A stretch of 64,000 nucleotides of DNA from Pseudanabaena frigida (GTDB taxonomy: Bacteria > Cyanobacteriota > Cyanobacteriia > Pseudanabaenales > Pseudanabaenaceae): positions 294,008-358,007 of the forward strand of contig QBML01000005.1 in the NCBI GenBank assembly GCA_003242085.1, in the 5' to 3' direction. This document shows positions 54,418 to 63,813 of this stretch, in pieces. The position numbers and the translations under genes were made by a program. The notes below the pieces were generated by a model that worked only from the letters and a program-made list of their open reading frames with translations, ran no database searches and was not told the origin of the DNA. Each line of letters starts with the position of its first letter. Within the stretch, counting starts at the first letter, position 1.

Positions 54418-55689
54418 ATGGGATTAGTTAAAATCACAACATTATTGAGCCAAACTATCGGTTTAGATCCCGATGTGGTCAGTCCTAGCCAAATTACTAG
54501 GGCGGTGGAGACTCGGCGAGTCGCCTGTAATTTGCCTGACATCGATCGCTATTGGGCGCGGTTACAAACTTCGGCGATCGAATTAGAAGAATTGATCGAA
54601 CTAATCATCGTGCCAGAAACTTGGTTTTTTCGCGATGGCAAGCCCTTTGATTATCTCAAAACCTACGTCAATACAGAATGGCGACTCAAACCAAACCGCA
54701 ATCTTTTGCAAATCCTGAGCGTCCCATCCTCAACTGGTGAAGAACCTTACTCGATCGCCATTTCTCTGCTCGAAGCAGGTTTACAACCCAAACAATTTGC
54801 GATTGATGCGATCGATATTAGTCAGCGATCGCTTACCAAGGCGCGGCGCGGTATTTATACCAAAAACTCCTTTCGTGGTGATGCATGGCAGGAGCGATCG
54901 CATTACTTTCAAAAAAATGATTTGGGTAGCGATCGGGGTTACGAACTATCTCAGTCAGTTCGCGATCTGGTCAATTTTCAGCAAGGCAATGTGATGAATT
55001 CATTAGCAGCTAATCAAAAGCAATATGACATCATTTTTTGTCGTAACCTGTTGATCTATCTCAAACCCGAAGCTTGCACTCTGGTATTAGCGGCAATCGA
55101 TCGCTTACTGGTCACAGGCGGAATATTATTTGTGGGCGGTTCGGAAACTGGAAAAATCGTCCCAGAGCAGTACAGTTCCATTCGTCAGCCCTTCACCTTT
55201 GCCTATCGCAAGTCGGAACTCCCTCCAGTCCCTAGCAAACCATCTCTTAATTTCAATAATCCTCCTCAAATTCCCACCACACCAAATGTGCAAACAATTC
55301 CCAAAACGCATTTATCTACAATTGCAAGCGCTCAATCAAGCCCATCTCTCGACTTACCAGCAGTGAGAAAACTAGCAAATGAAGGAAAACTAATCGATGC
55401 AACCACACTTTGTAAGAACTATCTAGAAAAATATCCCACCAGTGCCGATGCTTATGTACTTTTAGGCGAGCTATACCAAGCCGATCGCCAAAATTCTCAA
55501 ACATCACAAAAAGCAGAGCAATGCTTTCAACGCGCTATTTACCTAGAGCCAAATTCCTATGAGGCCTTAATTCACCTTACTTTGTTAAAGGAAAGTCAGG
55601 GAGATACAACAGGAGCCAATATCATTCGGCAGAGAATTTCCGCGATCGCATCACGGCTTCCCAATTCTGGTGTAGGAGGAGGAACCTAA
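54418..55689 (+). CDS. CheR-type methyltransferase with TPR repeats (WspC-like)
   Basis: A 423-residue protein. The CheR domain (about 1-265) has [16 protein letters not shown] (about 62-77), SAM motif [19 protein letters not shown] (about 101-119), [15 protein letters not shown] and the [11 protein letters not shown] block (about 205-215). After a Pro/Ser-rich linker, two TPR-like repeats occupy about 320-415 ([34 protein letters not shown]). A CheR with C-terminal TPR is the hallmark of WspC. It methylates receptor glutamates. It is two bases before the next MCP start, so co-translation is likely. Confidence 0.92.
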   Translation: MGLVKITTLLSQTIGLDPDVVSPSQITRAVETRRVACNLPDIDRYWARLQTSAIELEELIELIIVPETWFFRDGKPFDYLKTYVNTEWRLKPNRNLLQILSVPSSTGEEPYSIAISLLEAGLQPKQFAIDAIDISQRSLTKARRGIYTKNSFRGDAWQERSHYFQKNDLGSDRGYELSQSVRDLVNFQQGNVMNSLAANQKQYDIIFCRNLLIYLKPEACTLVLAAIDRLLVTGGILFVGGSETGKIVPEQYSSIRQPFTFAYRKSELPPVPSKPSLNFNNPPQIPTTPNVQTIPKTHLSTIASAQSSPSLDLPAVRKLANEGKLIDATTLCKNYLEKYPTSADAYVLLGELYQADRQNSQTSQKAEQCFQRAIYLEPNSYEALIHLTLLKESQGDTTGANIIRQRISAIASRLPNSGVGGGT

Positions 55690-55690
55690 G

Positions 55691-57361
55691 ATGTTCAAAA
55701 ATCAATCGATGCAAGCCCGTCTTCTCTTTGCCTTCTTCTTTATGGGCGTTTTGGTGCTAATTGTTGCCTTGGTTGGGTTAAGCGGTAGTTCTCGTTTAAG
55801 TAAACATATCAATACTTTAGCCAAAAACAATCTCCCTAGCATCGCCAGTCTATGGAAAATCAATGAAGGGAAAACCCAGATTGAATCATCGGAGCGCGGT
55901 TTACTAGATATCAATCTCAGTAAAGAACGACGACAGTCAGAGATTACTCGCATGGATAATGCTTGGAAACAAATTCAAGAGGGATTTTATCAATATGAAG
56001 CCACTACTAAGTCGGATACAGAACAGAAAGCCTATAAAGATTTTCTGGAGAAGTGGGAGGCTTGGAAGAAAGCTCATGAAGAGTTTTTGAGAATTAATAT
56101 CAGATTTGAGAATGGGGGAATTACAGGCGGTTCTACACTTAACGATCTAGGAAAGCAAGTTGAGATCAACCGTCAACCCTTCACCTCTGCCACCGATCTA
56201 CTATTAGCACTGTTAAAAATTAATCAAGATTCGGCTTCTGAAACTGAAAGTGTATCGGCACAAGATGTCTCTCAAGTCGGATTTTGGGCTTTTGTCGCGA
56301 TCCTGATTGGACCTGGAACTGCCATTTTATTTGGCATCTTCTTTAGCAACACGATCGCTAAACCCTTGGGTGCGAAGATTGCAGGAGTAGTTGACATCGC
56401 GCACAAAATTTCCGCAGGGGATTTGACGAGCGAGATTTCCCTTGCCGAACAGGAAGATGAAGTCGGTCAGTTACAGAACGTCTTTTACACGATGAATAAA
56501 GACCTGAATGCCCTAGTTAATCGCATTCAAAAGTCTGGCAATCAAATCACCAGTTCCACTGAGCGTATTACCGCTTCGGGAAGAGATTTAGAAGCTACAG
56601 TTGCCGAACAGGTTGCTTCTACCAGTGAAGTATCGGCTACGGCGCACCAAATTGCCGCGACATCAAAGCAATTGGTGAAAACGATGGAACAGGTGTCAAC
56701 GGCGGCGGAACAGACCACGATCGCAGCAGCAAATAGTAAAGACAATCTGCACCACATCAATGCGTTGATGGGACAGTTGTTGGAAGGTACGCAAATTATT
56801 TCTTCCAAACTAGAAGTGATGAACGCCCGTGCTAATAATATCAGTCGAGTCGTCACCACGATCATGATTGTCGCCGATCAAACTAATTTGCTTTCCCTCA
56901 ACGCGGCGCTAGAAGCTGAGAGAGCAGGAGAATATGGTGCGGGTTTCTCCGTTGTCGCAAGGGAAATTCGTCGCTTAGCCGATCGCACTGCTGTGGCAAC
57001 CCTAGAAATTGAGCAGATGATAAAGGAAATGCAATCGGCAGTTTCCATTGGTGTAACCGAAATGAATAAATTTACGGAATCTGTAGTGCATAGCGTTGAG
57101 GATGTCGATCGCATCAGCGAACAGGTTGCGGAAGTGATTCAGCAAGTACAGGGATTGACTCCGCGCTTTGAGCAGGTCAGTCAGAGCGTAGATGAACAAT
57201 CGCAAGGAGCGCAACAAATCAGTGAAGCAATGGAACATCTCAGTCAAGCCTCGCAGCAGACCGCAGGTTCATTGCGTGAGACTAATCATGCTTTAGAACA
57301 GCTTGACGAAGCGAGTCACACTTTAAAGACAGAAATTGCGCGATTTAAAGTTATTTCTTGA
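55691..57361 (+). CDS. Second methyl-accepting chemotaxis protein
   Basis: A 556-residue receptor with the same architecture as the first: membrane segment [20 protein letters not shown] (about 11-30), a helical extracytoplasmic domain (about 35-200), second segment [21 protein letters not shown] (about 200-220), HAMP and a signalling coiled coil with [20 protein letters not shown]. The signalling halves of the two receptors are highly similar, while the sensing halves differ, suggesting duplication with new input. Standard Wsp clusters have one receptor, so this one is an addition. Confidence 0.93.
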   Translation: MFKNQSMQARLLFAFFFMGVLVLIVALVGLSGSSRLSKHINTLAKNNLPSIASLWKINEGKTQIESSERGLLDINLSKERRQSEITRMDNAWKQIQEGFYQYEATTKSDTEQKAYKDFLEKWEAWKKAHEEFLRINIRFENGGITGGSTLNDLGKQVEINRQPFTSATDLLLALLKINQDSASETESVSAQDVSQVGFWAFVAILIGPGTAILFGIFFSNTIAKPLGAKIAGVVDIAHKISAGDLTSEISLAEQEDEVGQLQNVFYTMNKDLNALVNRIQKSGNQITSSTERITASGRDLEATVAEQVASTSEVSATAHQIAATSKQLVKTMEQVSTAAEQTTIAAANSKDNLHHINALMGQLLEGTQIISSKLEVMNARANNISRVVTTIMIVADQTNLLSLNAALEAERAGEYGAGFSVVAREIRRLADRTAVATLEIEQMIKEMQSAVSIGVTEMNKFTESVVHSVEDVDRISEQVAEVIQQVQGLTPRFEQVSQSVDEQSQGAQQISEAMEHLSQASQQTAGSLRETNHALEQLDEASHTLKTEIARFKVIS

Positions 57362-57380
57362 AAATGGAGGATATTAACCA

Positions 57381-58124
57381 ATGGAAAGTTATTTGAATAT
57401 AGTACCCATACCCGATGATTCCGAATTTGACCAACCGACTCTCAATGATTGCTGGAATCAAATTGGTGTAATGGGTGATCGCACCTGTGGCGAGTTAAAG
57501 ACAGTCATTCATTGTCGCAACTGCAAAGTATACTCGGCAGCAGGACGTAGCCTATTAGAGCGTAATGCACCTCCTGAATATCTCAAGGAATGGACTGATA
57601 TTTTATCAGAAGCTTCCACTAATCAAGCAGGAGCAGGTGAAGGAACCCTAGTTCGTGCCACCGACACCCTCTCTGTGATTATCTTTCGACTTGGTAATGA
57701 GCGCTTAGCCTTGCCCGTTAACATTCTCCAAGAAGTAACTACGCCCTATCCCATTCACACTGTCCCACACCGCCGTAACTCAGTATTTCTAGGATTAATC
57801 AATATTCGGGGTGAAACATTACTCTGTATTTCGCTCAGAGATTTACTCGGTCTAGAGGCGATCACTGAACCAGCAGATTTCACGAATACCATCAATCCTC
57901 AGAGGATGATTGTCGCTGGCAAGAATGAGAACAAGTGGGTCTTTCCTGTCGATGAGGTGTATGGAACTTATCGATTCCATCTCAATGAATTTAAAGATGC
58001 GCCTGTAGTCATTTCCAAAGCATCGGAAGCTTATACCAAAGGAGTCGTTACTTGGCAAGGTAAGAAGATTAACTTTTTGGATTCCGAACAATTGTTTTAT
58101 ACCCTAAGTCACAAGGTTTTTTAA
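57381..58124 (+). CDS. WspD-like CheW with N-terminal cysteine-rich extension
   Basis: A 247-residue coupling protein. The N-terminal extension (about 1-85) contains C24, C36, H44-C45 and C48 within LNDCWNQIGVMGDRTCGELK and HCRNCKVYSAAG, a pattern I associate with WspD-type CheW. The CheW domain follows (about 95-245: VIIFRLGNERLALPVNILQEV, then HRRNSVFLGLINIRGETLLCI). The extension could bind metal or be redox-sensitive, which is inference. It precedes cheA by two bases. Confidence 0.9.
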   Translation: MESYLNIVPIPDDSEFDQPTLNDCWNQIGVMGDRTCGELKTVIHCRNCKVYSAAGRSLLERNAPPEYLKEWTDILSEASTNQAGAGEGTLVRATDTLSVIIFRLGNERLALPVNILQEVTTPYPIHTVPHRRNSVFLGLINIRGETLLCISLRDLLGLEAITEPADFTNTINPQRMIVAGKNENKWVFPVDEVYGTYRFHLNEFKDAPVVISKASEAYTKGVVTWQGKKINFLDSEQLFYTLSHKVF

Positions 58125-58126
58125 TC

Positions 58127-60370
58127 ATGAGCGAAGATTCGATGCTAGAGCTATTTCGGCAAGAAGCTGAGACACAGGTGGCAATCCTGACTCAGGGACT
58201 ATTGATTTTGGAAACCAATCCTCAATCAGAGGAGGTCTTAGAAGCGTTAATGCGAGCGGCGCATTCGATTAAGGGGGCGGCAAGAATTGTTTCTCTTGAA
58301 AAACTGATTCAGTTGGCACATCATATGGAAGATTGCTTTGTTGCCGCACAGAATCAGATTATTACTCTCGGTTCAGACGAGATTGATGTCTTATTACAAG
58401 GTGTTGACCTATTGCAAGCGATCGCCCAAATTGCCGAAATAGATTTAATTGCATGGTTATCCGAGCGCGTGGGACAGTTTGAGACTTGTTGTGCCGCGAT
58501 CGTCGCCCTCTTGCCGACTGATTTTGATACGCTCCATCCGTCATCCTTAGTCAATGTCGATCAAAGCTTAGAGACAGGAAAAGGACTACGGCAAGAGAAT
58601 GTTACTTTTGAAGCGACTACCATTCCTAGCGATCGCGTGGTGCGAGTCACCGCCGAAAATTTGAATCGGATTATGGGATTAGCGGGTGAATCATTGGTGG
58701 AAGCAAATTGGTTGCAACCCTTTGCCGATTCCTTTACGTTACTTAAATCCCGTCAATCAGAACTAGCTCGACTTCTGGAAACAGTTCATACGGCGATCGC
58801 AAATACACCAATTAGTTCTGAAAATCAACAAATTGTCGATACAGCGCGGCGCAAAGCCCAAGAATGTCGCGAAATCCTCACCGATCGCCTCAGCGAACTA
58901 GAACTTTATGCTCGGCGAACTACCAATTTAAGCGATCGCCTCTATCGAGAAGTAATCGCTTCCCATATGCGTCCCTTTGTGGATGGAGTGCAGGGCTTTC
59001 CACGTATGGTGCGCGACCTATCTCGACAATTAAATAAGCAAGTCAAGATCCAGATTGTCGGTCAATCGACCTTAGTCGATCGCGATATTCTCAAAAAGCT
59101 CGAAGCGCCGCTTACACATATGATTCGTAATGCGATCGATCATGGCATTGAATCACCAGCAGAGCGCGAAGCATCAGGTAAACCGATTGAAGGCACTGTG
59201 CGTTTAGAAGCATTTCATCGCGGCGGTATGTTGGCGATTACAGTTGCTGATGATGGGCGAGGGATTGATCCTGAGCGTATTCGTCAAAAAGTTATCGATC
59301 TCAATTTAGCTTCACCCGAAACGGCAGTACAACTCACAGAAGCCGAAATTATGGAATTTCTATTTCTAGCAGGATTTTCAACCGCCGAGCAGGTAACGGA
59401 AATCTCAGGAAGAGGCGTAGGGCTAGATATTGCCAAAAGCATGGTACAGGAAGTCGGCGGCACAATTCGGGCTATATCTCAATTTAAAAATGGAACCAGT
59501 TTCAACTTTCAGCTTCCACTCACGCTCTCGGTAGTTAGAACATTAATTGTAAAAATATCCGATGAACCCTACGCCTTCCCGCTTGCAAGGGTTGATCGCA
59601 TCGTCAAGCTCGAAAAATCTGATATCTATATTGTCGAAGGTCGCCAGTATTTCACGAAGGATGGTCAAAATATTGGCTTGATCGCTGCCCATCACATTCT
59701 CGATCTGCCCGAAACTTTGCCTGATTCCGATGCATTTTGTGTAGTCGTAATTAGCGATCAAGCCAATGCCTATGGGTTACTAGTAGACCAATTTCTCGGA
59801 GAGCGCGATCTCGTAGTCCGTCCCCTCGATCCGCGTTTAGGCAAAGTTCGCGATATCAGTGCCTCGGCTCTAATGGATGATGGCTCACCTGTCCTGATTG
59901 TCGATGTTTCGGATTTAGTACGCTCCATTGACAACGCTCTTAGTAGTGGTCAATTAAGCCCTGTGGATATAAACAAAGCCAAAAAAGTAAAAGGTAGCGA
60001 TCGCAAACGAATTTTGGTAGTCGATGATTCTATTACCGTGCGTGAAATGACCCGTAAACTCTTACAAAATCGCGGCTATGATGTCGATGTCGCCGTAAAT
60101 GGCATGGATGCTTGGACAGCAATTCGCACCAATCCCTATGATTTAGTGGTCAGCGATATTGATATGCCACGCATGAATGGAATTGAACTGGTCAAACAAA
60201 TCAAAGATCATCCGAAATTACATACTCTCCCTGTAATTATTGTGTCCTATCGCGATCGCGAAGACGATCGCATTCAGGGCATGGAAGCTGGTGCAAATTA
60301 CTATCTCACTAAAAGCAGTTTTCACGATGACACTCTGGTAAATGCAATCGTTGATCTGATTGGTAGATAG
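58127..60370 (+). CDS. Hybrid CheA histidine kinase with receiver domain (WspE-like)
   Basis: A 747-residue kinase. HPt domain (1-110) with phospho-accepting histidine H46 in AAHSIKGAAR; dimerisation and HATPase domain (about 175-465) with N-box NAIDHGIESPAERE, G1 DDGRGIDPE and G2 GRGVGLDIAK; CheW-like domain (about 468-605); receiver domain (about 624-747) with DDSITVREM, the phospho-aspartate in VVSDIDMPRMNG, and a late YLTKSSF lysine block. A fused C-terminal receiver is the WspE layout. Output presumably goes to CheB and to an unseen response regulator. Confidence 0.95.
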   Translation: MSEDSMLELFRQEAETQVAILTQGLLILETNPQSEEVLEALMRAAHSIKGAARIVSLEKLIQLAHHMEDCFVAAQNQIITLGSDEIDVLLQGVDLLQAIAQIAEIDLIAWLSERVGQFETCCAAIVALLPTDFDTLHPSSLVNVDQSLETGKGLRQENVTFEATTIPSDRVVRVTAENLNRIMGLAGESLVEANWLQPFADSFTLLKSRQSELARLLETVHTAIANTPISSENQQIVDTARRKAQECREILTDRLSELELYARRTTNLSDRLYREVIASHMRPFVDGVQGFPRMVRDLSRQLNKQVKIQIVGQSTLVDRDILKKLEAPLTHMIRNAIDHGIESPAEREASGKPIEGTVRLEAFHRGGMLAITVADDGRGIDPERIRQKVIDLNLASPETAVQLTEAEIMEFLFLAGFSTAEQVTEISGRGVGLDIAKSMVQEVGGTIRAISQFKNGTSFNFQLPLTLSVVRTLIVKISDEPYAFPLARVDRIVKLEKSDIYIVEGRQYFTKDGQNIGLIAAHHILDLPETLPDSDAFCVVVISDQANAYGLLVDQFLGERDLVVRPLDPRLGKVRDISASALMDDGSPVLIVDVSDLVRSIDNALSSGQLSPVDINKAKKVKGSDRKRILVVDDSITVREMTRKLLQNRGYDVDVAVNGMDAWTAIRTNPYDLVVSDIDMPRMNGIELVKQIKDHPKLHTLPVIIVSYRDREDDRIQGMEAGANYYLTKSSFHDDTLVNAIVDLIGR

Positions 60371-60449
60371 CTAGGATTTCGCGATCGCACCTGCAAAATG
60401 TAGTCTAAAGTATACCTAGCCATAATTTAGCCAAAATCCCAGACTGAAA

Positions 60450-61508
60450 ATGAGAATTGCGATCGTCAACGATACAGCTATGGCAGTAGAAGCGCTCAAA
60501 CGAGTGCTTTTAAACGTTTCAAGTTATCAAGTTGTATGGGTTGCAAGGGATGGTGCTGAGGCTGTGGCTTGTTGTGCCAAGGATAAGCCCGACTTAATTT
60601 TGATGGACTTATTTATGCCAATTATGGATGGTGTTGAGGCAACCCGTCAAATCATGAAACAGTCTCCCTGCATGATCTTGATCGTGACTGCAAGCGTGGG
60701 CAAGAACGCTGGAAAAGTTTTTGAAGCGATGGGGTATGGCGCTCGTGATGCGGTGGATACACCGATTTTAGGAATTCAAGGAATTCCCGATTCCGCTCAA
60801 CCATTATTGGCAAAAATCGTGACCTTGAGCAAGCTCATAGGCAGATCGTCCACAAATTCAACATTAACTTCTAAGCCTCAAACTTCAACTCTAAATTCTA
60901 GACTACAAACTTCAAAATTTACTACATTCACCACACCATCTCTAAAATTTCCTTCTCTAATCGCGATTGGTTCCTCAACAGGTGGACCTAAAGCTCTCGC
61001 AACAATCCTCTCTCGATTACCAGCAAATTTTGGCGCAGCGATCGCGATCGTCCAACATGTGGATATGCAATTTTCAGCAGGGCTAGTCGATTGGCTAAAT
61101 CAACAAACTCCTCTCACAGTGCGCTTAGCCAAGACAGGCGATCGCTTAGAAAAAGGAATCGTCCATGTAGCGGGAACAAACGATCACCTGAGTCTGCGTG
61201 CAGATTTGACATTGCATTACATTAAAGAACCAATTGACTATCCCTATCGTCCATCAGTGGATGTCTTTTTTAAGAGTTTGTCACAGCATTGGAATCAGAA
61301 AGAAATTGCAGTATTGCTAACAGGGATGGGACAAGATGGAGCAGAAGGACTCAAGGTTTTGCGATCGCGGGGATGGCATACGATCGCGCAGGATGAAAAA
61401 AGCTGTATTGTTTACGGGATGCCGAAAGCCGCCGCTCAGTTAAATGCAGCTATGGAAATTCTGTCGCCTGATGCGATCGCGCAAAGTTTAATCCAGCGTG
61501 TGGGTTGA
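60450..61508 (+). CDS. CheB-type methylesterase response regulator (WspF-like)
   Basis: A 352-residue protein. Receiver domain (about 1-125) with N7-D8 acidic pair, phospho-aspartate D53 in [13 protein letters not shown], and a TAS switch region. A low-complexity Ser/Thr/Gln linker (about 130-165) is followed by the methylesterase domain with the catalytic serine in [17 protein letters not shown], histidine in [14 protein letters not shown] and aspartate in [16 protein letters not shown]. It resets receptor methylation. Nothing like a GGDEF gene follows it in this window; the next gene begins seven bases later. Confidence 0.94.
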   Translation: MRIAIVNDTAMAVEALKRVLLNVSSYQVVWVARDGAEAVACCAKDKPDLILMDLFMPIMDGVEATRQIMKQSPCMILIVTASVGKNAGKVFEAMGYGARDAVDTPILGIQGIPDSAQPLLAKIVTLSKLIGRSSTNSTLTSKPQTSTLNSRLQTSKFTTFTTPSLKFPSLIAIGSSTGGPKALATILSRLPANFGAAIAIVQHVDMQFSAGLVDWLNQQTPLTVRLAKTGDRLEKGIVHVAGTNDHLSLRADLTLHYIKEPIDYPYRPSVDVFFKSLSQHWNQKEIAVLLTGMGQDGAEGLKVLRSRGWHTIAQDEKSCIVYGMPKAAAQLNAAMEILSPDAIAQSLIQRVG

Positions 61509-61514
61509 ACTGTA

Positions 61515-62576
61515 ATGTTACAGAAGTTCTTCTCAAATCACTTTAGACTGTTGCTAAGAATGTTGCTCAGTCTATCAATAATTTTCATGGTGTGGTCATT
61601 TGTGGACTCAACCGAGGTTTTAGCCGAAACTACTCCACCGCAAACCTGTAGCGTTGGTGTTTATGTTGCGGCGCTGCGTAACTTGAATGTAGCAGATAAA
61701 AAATTTAGTACAGATTTTTATATATGGAGCGTTTGTCCAACTAAGGAGTTACAGCCTTTAAAAAGTATCAAGGTTCTCAATATACAAGACTATAAAAATT
61801 TTAAATCAACCTACGATCTAACTTTAGAGCGGAAGGATTTATCAAAATTATTTTATCCAAAAGAAAATGTTTATTGGTCGGGTCGGAAGATTCGCGCAAT
61901 TTTGTCTCAGAGCTTAAATGTGAGTAACTTTCCCTTCGATCGCCATACATTAATGATCGCCTTTGAAGAAACAACTAAAAGCTCTTCCGAGTTTGTTTAC
62001 ACAACTGACTTTAAGAACTCAGGATACCAACCCAATATAGATTTGGATGGATGGCAGATTACCAGTTTCAAGGTTGCCGAGCAGAAGTTTCCCTATGCAA
62101 CCACCTTTGGCAATCCCGACAAAGACTCACCGCCAAATAGTTTTACGCGCATGGTGGTATCCATTGATATCAAGCGAGTTAAAATCTTCAGTTTTTTGAA
62201 ACTCACGATTGGTGTATATATTGCCTTTGCTGTTGCCATGCTGTCTTTCTTTTATGATTCTAATCAGACATCTTTAGCAGGTTCTCGATTGGCGATCAAT
62301 ATTGGTGCCTTGTTTGCGACATTGCTGAATATGCGATCGCAAGAATCAGTATTAGGTCGTACCGATGATTTAACCCTCGTCGATCTGATTCACATAGCCA
62401 CTATTCTTTATATTCTATTTTCGGGCATTGTGTCGGTCTATTCACGACTAACTGTGGAAAATGGTAAAAACAAGCAAGCGATGTGGCTCGACCGCCAATT
62501 TTTCTTTAAACTGTTTACATGCTCATTTGTAATGTTTAATGTAATTGCGATCGCCTACGCCGTCATTGTTGGCTAG
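61515..62576 (+). CDS. Pentameric ligand-gated ion channel homologue 1
   Basis: A 353-residue protein starting seven bases after cheB. A signal peptide (about 1-38) leads to an all-beta extracellular domain (about 43-225) with VGVYVAALRNLNVADKKFST early (the first strand/loop pattern of this superfamily) and the strand motif NFPFDRHTLMIAF (138-150), equivalent to the FPFD signature of Cys-loop receptors. Four membrane segments follow at about 226-247, 257-275, 287-311 and 330-352, with DLTLVDLIHI before the third. C45 and C74 are shared with the paralogue but are not a 13-residue Cys-loop. Ion selectivity and ligand are unknown. Confidence 0.8.
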   Translation: MLQKFFSNHFRLLLRMLLSLSIIFMVWSFVDSTEVLAETTPPQTCSVGVYVAALRNLNVADKKFSTDFYIWSVCPTKELQPLKSIKVLNIQDYKNFKSTYDLTLERKDLSKLFYPKENVYWSGRKIRAILSQSLNVSNFPFDRHTLMIAFEETTKSSSEFVYTTDFKNSGYQPNIDLDGWQITSFKVAEQKFPYATTFGNPDKDSPPNSFTRMVVSIDIKRVKIFSFLKLTIGVYIAFAVAMLSFFYDSNQTSLAGSRLAINIGALFATLLNMRSQESVLGRTDDLTLVDLIHIATILYILFSGIVSVYSRLTVENGKNKQAMWLDRQFFFKLFTCSFVMFNVIAIAYAVIVG

Positions 62577-62646
62577 CAAAGACTAGACAAATCAATACCA
62601 ATGGGGCTTAAGCCCTTGTCATCTCCGCCCCTCATTTAGCCATGTC

Positions 62647-63684
62647 ATGATTTTGCGCTCCAAAGCTTGTAAATTTATCGTTATCGTTCTTCTCTGCTTT
62701 AGCTCATGGCTACTGCTCCAAGTTCCATCTGCTTTTGCGGAACCTGTGAAGACTCCCCAGACTTGTCGAGTCGGAATTTACATTACATCTTTACGCGACT
62801 TTAAGTTTACAGATAAATCCTTCGCCACAAATTTTCGAGTATGGAGTGTTTGTCCAACTAAATCTCTCAAGCCTTTAGAGAGTATACAGATCATTAATTC
62901 TCTGGAATCTGAGGAGCTTTCTAACAGCACGATTGACAAAAAAAATCTTTCGGAATTCTTTTCCACAAAAGAAAATGTCTATTGGTCTCAACGTGACATT
63001 AGTGCTGTCTTATATCAGAATTGGGATGTCCAGAACTATCCATTCGATCGCCATATTTTAAAGATTTCCTTAGAAGAAAACTCTCTAGATGCTTCCGAAT
63101 TTATCTATACCCCCGATCTCAAAAACTCTGGTTATCCCAGCACCCTAAAGTTAGGAGGATGGAAGATTACCGACTTTAGCTTTCAAGAAGAAAAATCCGC
63201 TTACCAGACCACCTTTGGCGATCCAGAACTTATTTCCCAACAAGGCGTTTATTCGCGATTGACCGTGGCGATCGCCATTCAGCGTGTCAAGTATGTCAGC
63301 TTTTTTAAACTGACTACAGGGGTTTATGTCGCCTTCGCCGTTGCCATGCTCTCGTTTTTCTATCAAACTGGTTCCGACGGTTTTACAGGTCCCCGCACTA
63401 GTTTATTGATAGGTTGTTTATTCTCAGCTTTAGTCAATATGCGAGCACCAGAGTCGGTTTTAGGACGCACTGAAAGCCTGACCCTAGTCGATCAAATCCA
63501 TATAATCGCGATCGTCTACATTTTTACAGCATCTCTTGCCACGATATTTTCGCAATTAACTAGCGAAGTCGGACAAGGAAAACAAGCAAAGTGGTTCGAT
63601 CGCTATTTTTTATTTCGGTTGTTTACGATCTCGTTTATCGTTCTCAATGTGATTATCATTTCCTATGCTGCGATCGTGGGCTAG
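62647..63684 (+). CDS. Pentameric ligand-gated ion channel homologue 2
   Basis: A 345-residue paralogue of the preceding gene with the same layout: signal peptide (about 1-31), beta-rich extracellular domain with VGIYITSLRDFKFTDKSFAT, NYPFDRHILKISL (the matching FPFD-type strand), and the four-segment C-terminus including YVAFAVAMLSFFYQ, APESVLGRTESLTLVDQIHI and LFTISFIVLNVIIISYAAIV. The two proteins share most core motifs, suggesting tandem duplication and possibly a heteropentamer. It ends the chemosensory-linked run of plus-strand genes. Confidence 0.8.
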   Translation: MILRSKACKFIVIVLLCFSSWLLLQVPSAFAEPVKTPQTCRVGIYITSLRDFKFTDKSFATNFRVWSVCPTKSLKPLESIQIINSLESEELSNSTIDKKNLSEFFSTKENVYWSQRDISAVLYQNWDVQNYPFDRHILKISLEENSLDASEFIYTPDLKNSGYPSTLKLGGWKITDFSFQEEKSAYQTTFGDPELISQQGVYSRLTVAIAIQRVKYVSFFKLTTGVYVAFAVAMLSFFYQTGSDGFTGPRTSLLIGCLFSALVNMRAPESVLGRTESLTLVDQIHIIAIVYIFTASLATIFSQLTSEVGQGKQAKWFDRYFLFRLFTISFIVLNVIIISYAAIVG

Positions 63685-63738
63685 ATTAACGATAGGATAA
63701 ATTTCTAGATCAGGCTAATGAATAAGGAGATCAAGTAG

Positions 63739-63813
63739 TGTTGACTAAGCGATTCTCTCACGAGAACTGTTCGTCTTCAAAACCGTGCATGATACTTTTA
63801 TCTCACACAACTC
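63739..63813 (-). ncRNA. Degenerate group II intron 3' end (domains V-VI)
   Basis: Read on the minus strand, 63813-63780 aligns base by base with the 34-nt domain V consensus (starts GAGTTGTGTGAG, tip ATAAAAGT, ends CACGGTTT) with a two-base bulge at the right place. A domain VI-like hairpin and an AGTCAAC-type end follow to about 63739. The catalytic AGC is changed to AGT and one internal pair is lost, so it is probably a decayed remnant. No reverse-transcriptase gene is visible in the remaining bases of the window. Confidence 0.5.

Noticed and set aside
61515..63684. Channel homologues considered as generic two-component sensor or exporter proteins
   Set aside because: The beta-rich N-terminal domain with a PFDRH strand followed by four membrane helices fits pLGIC layout far better than any sensor kinase or transporter family I know.
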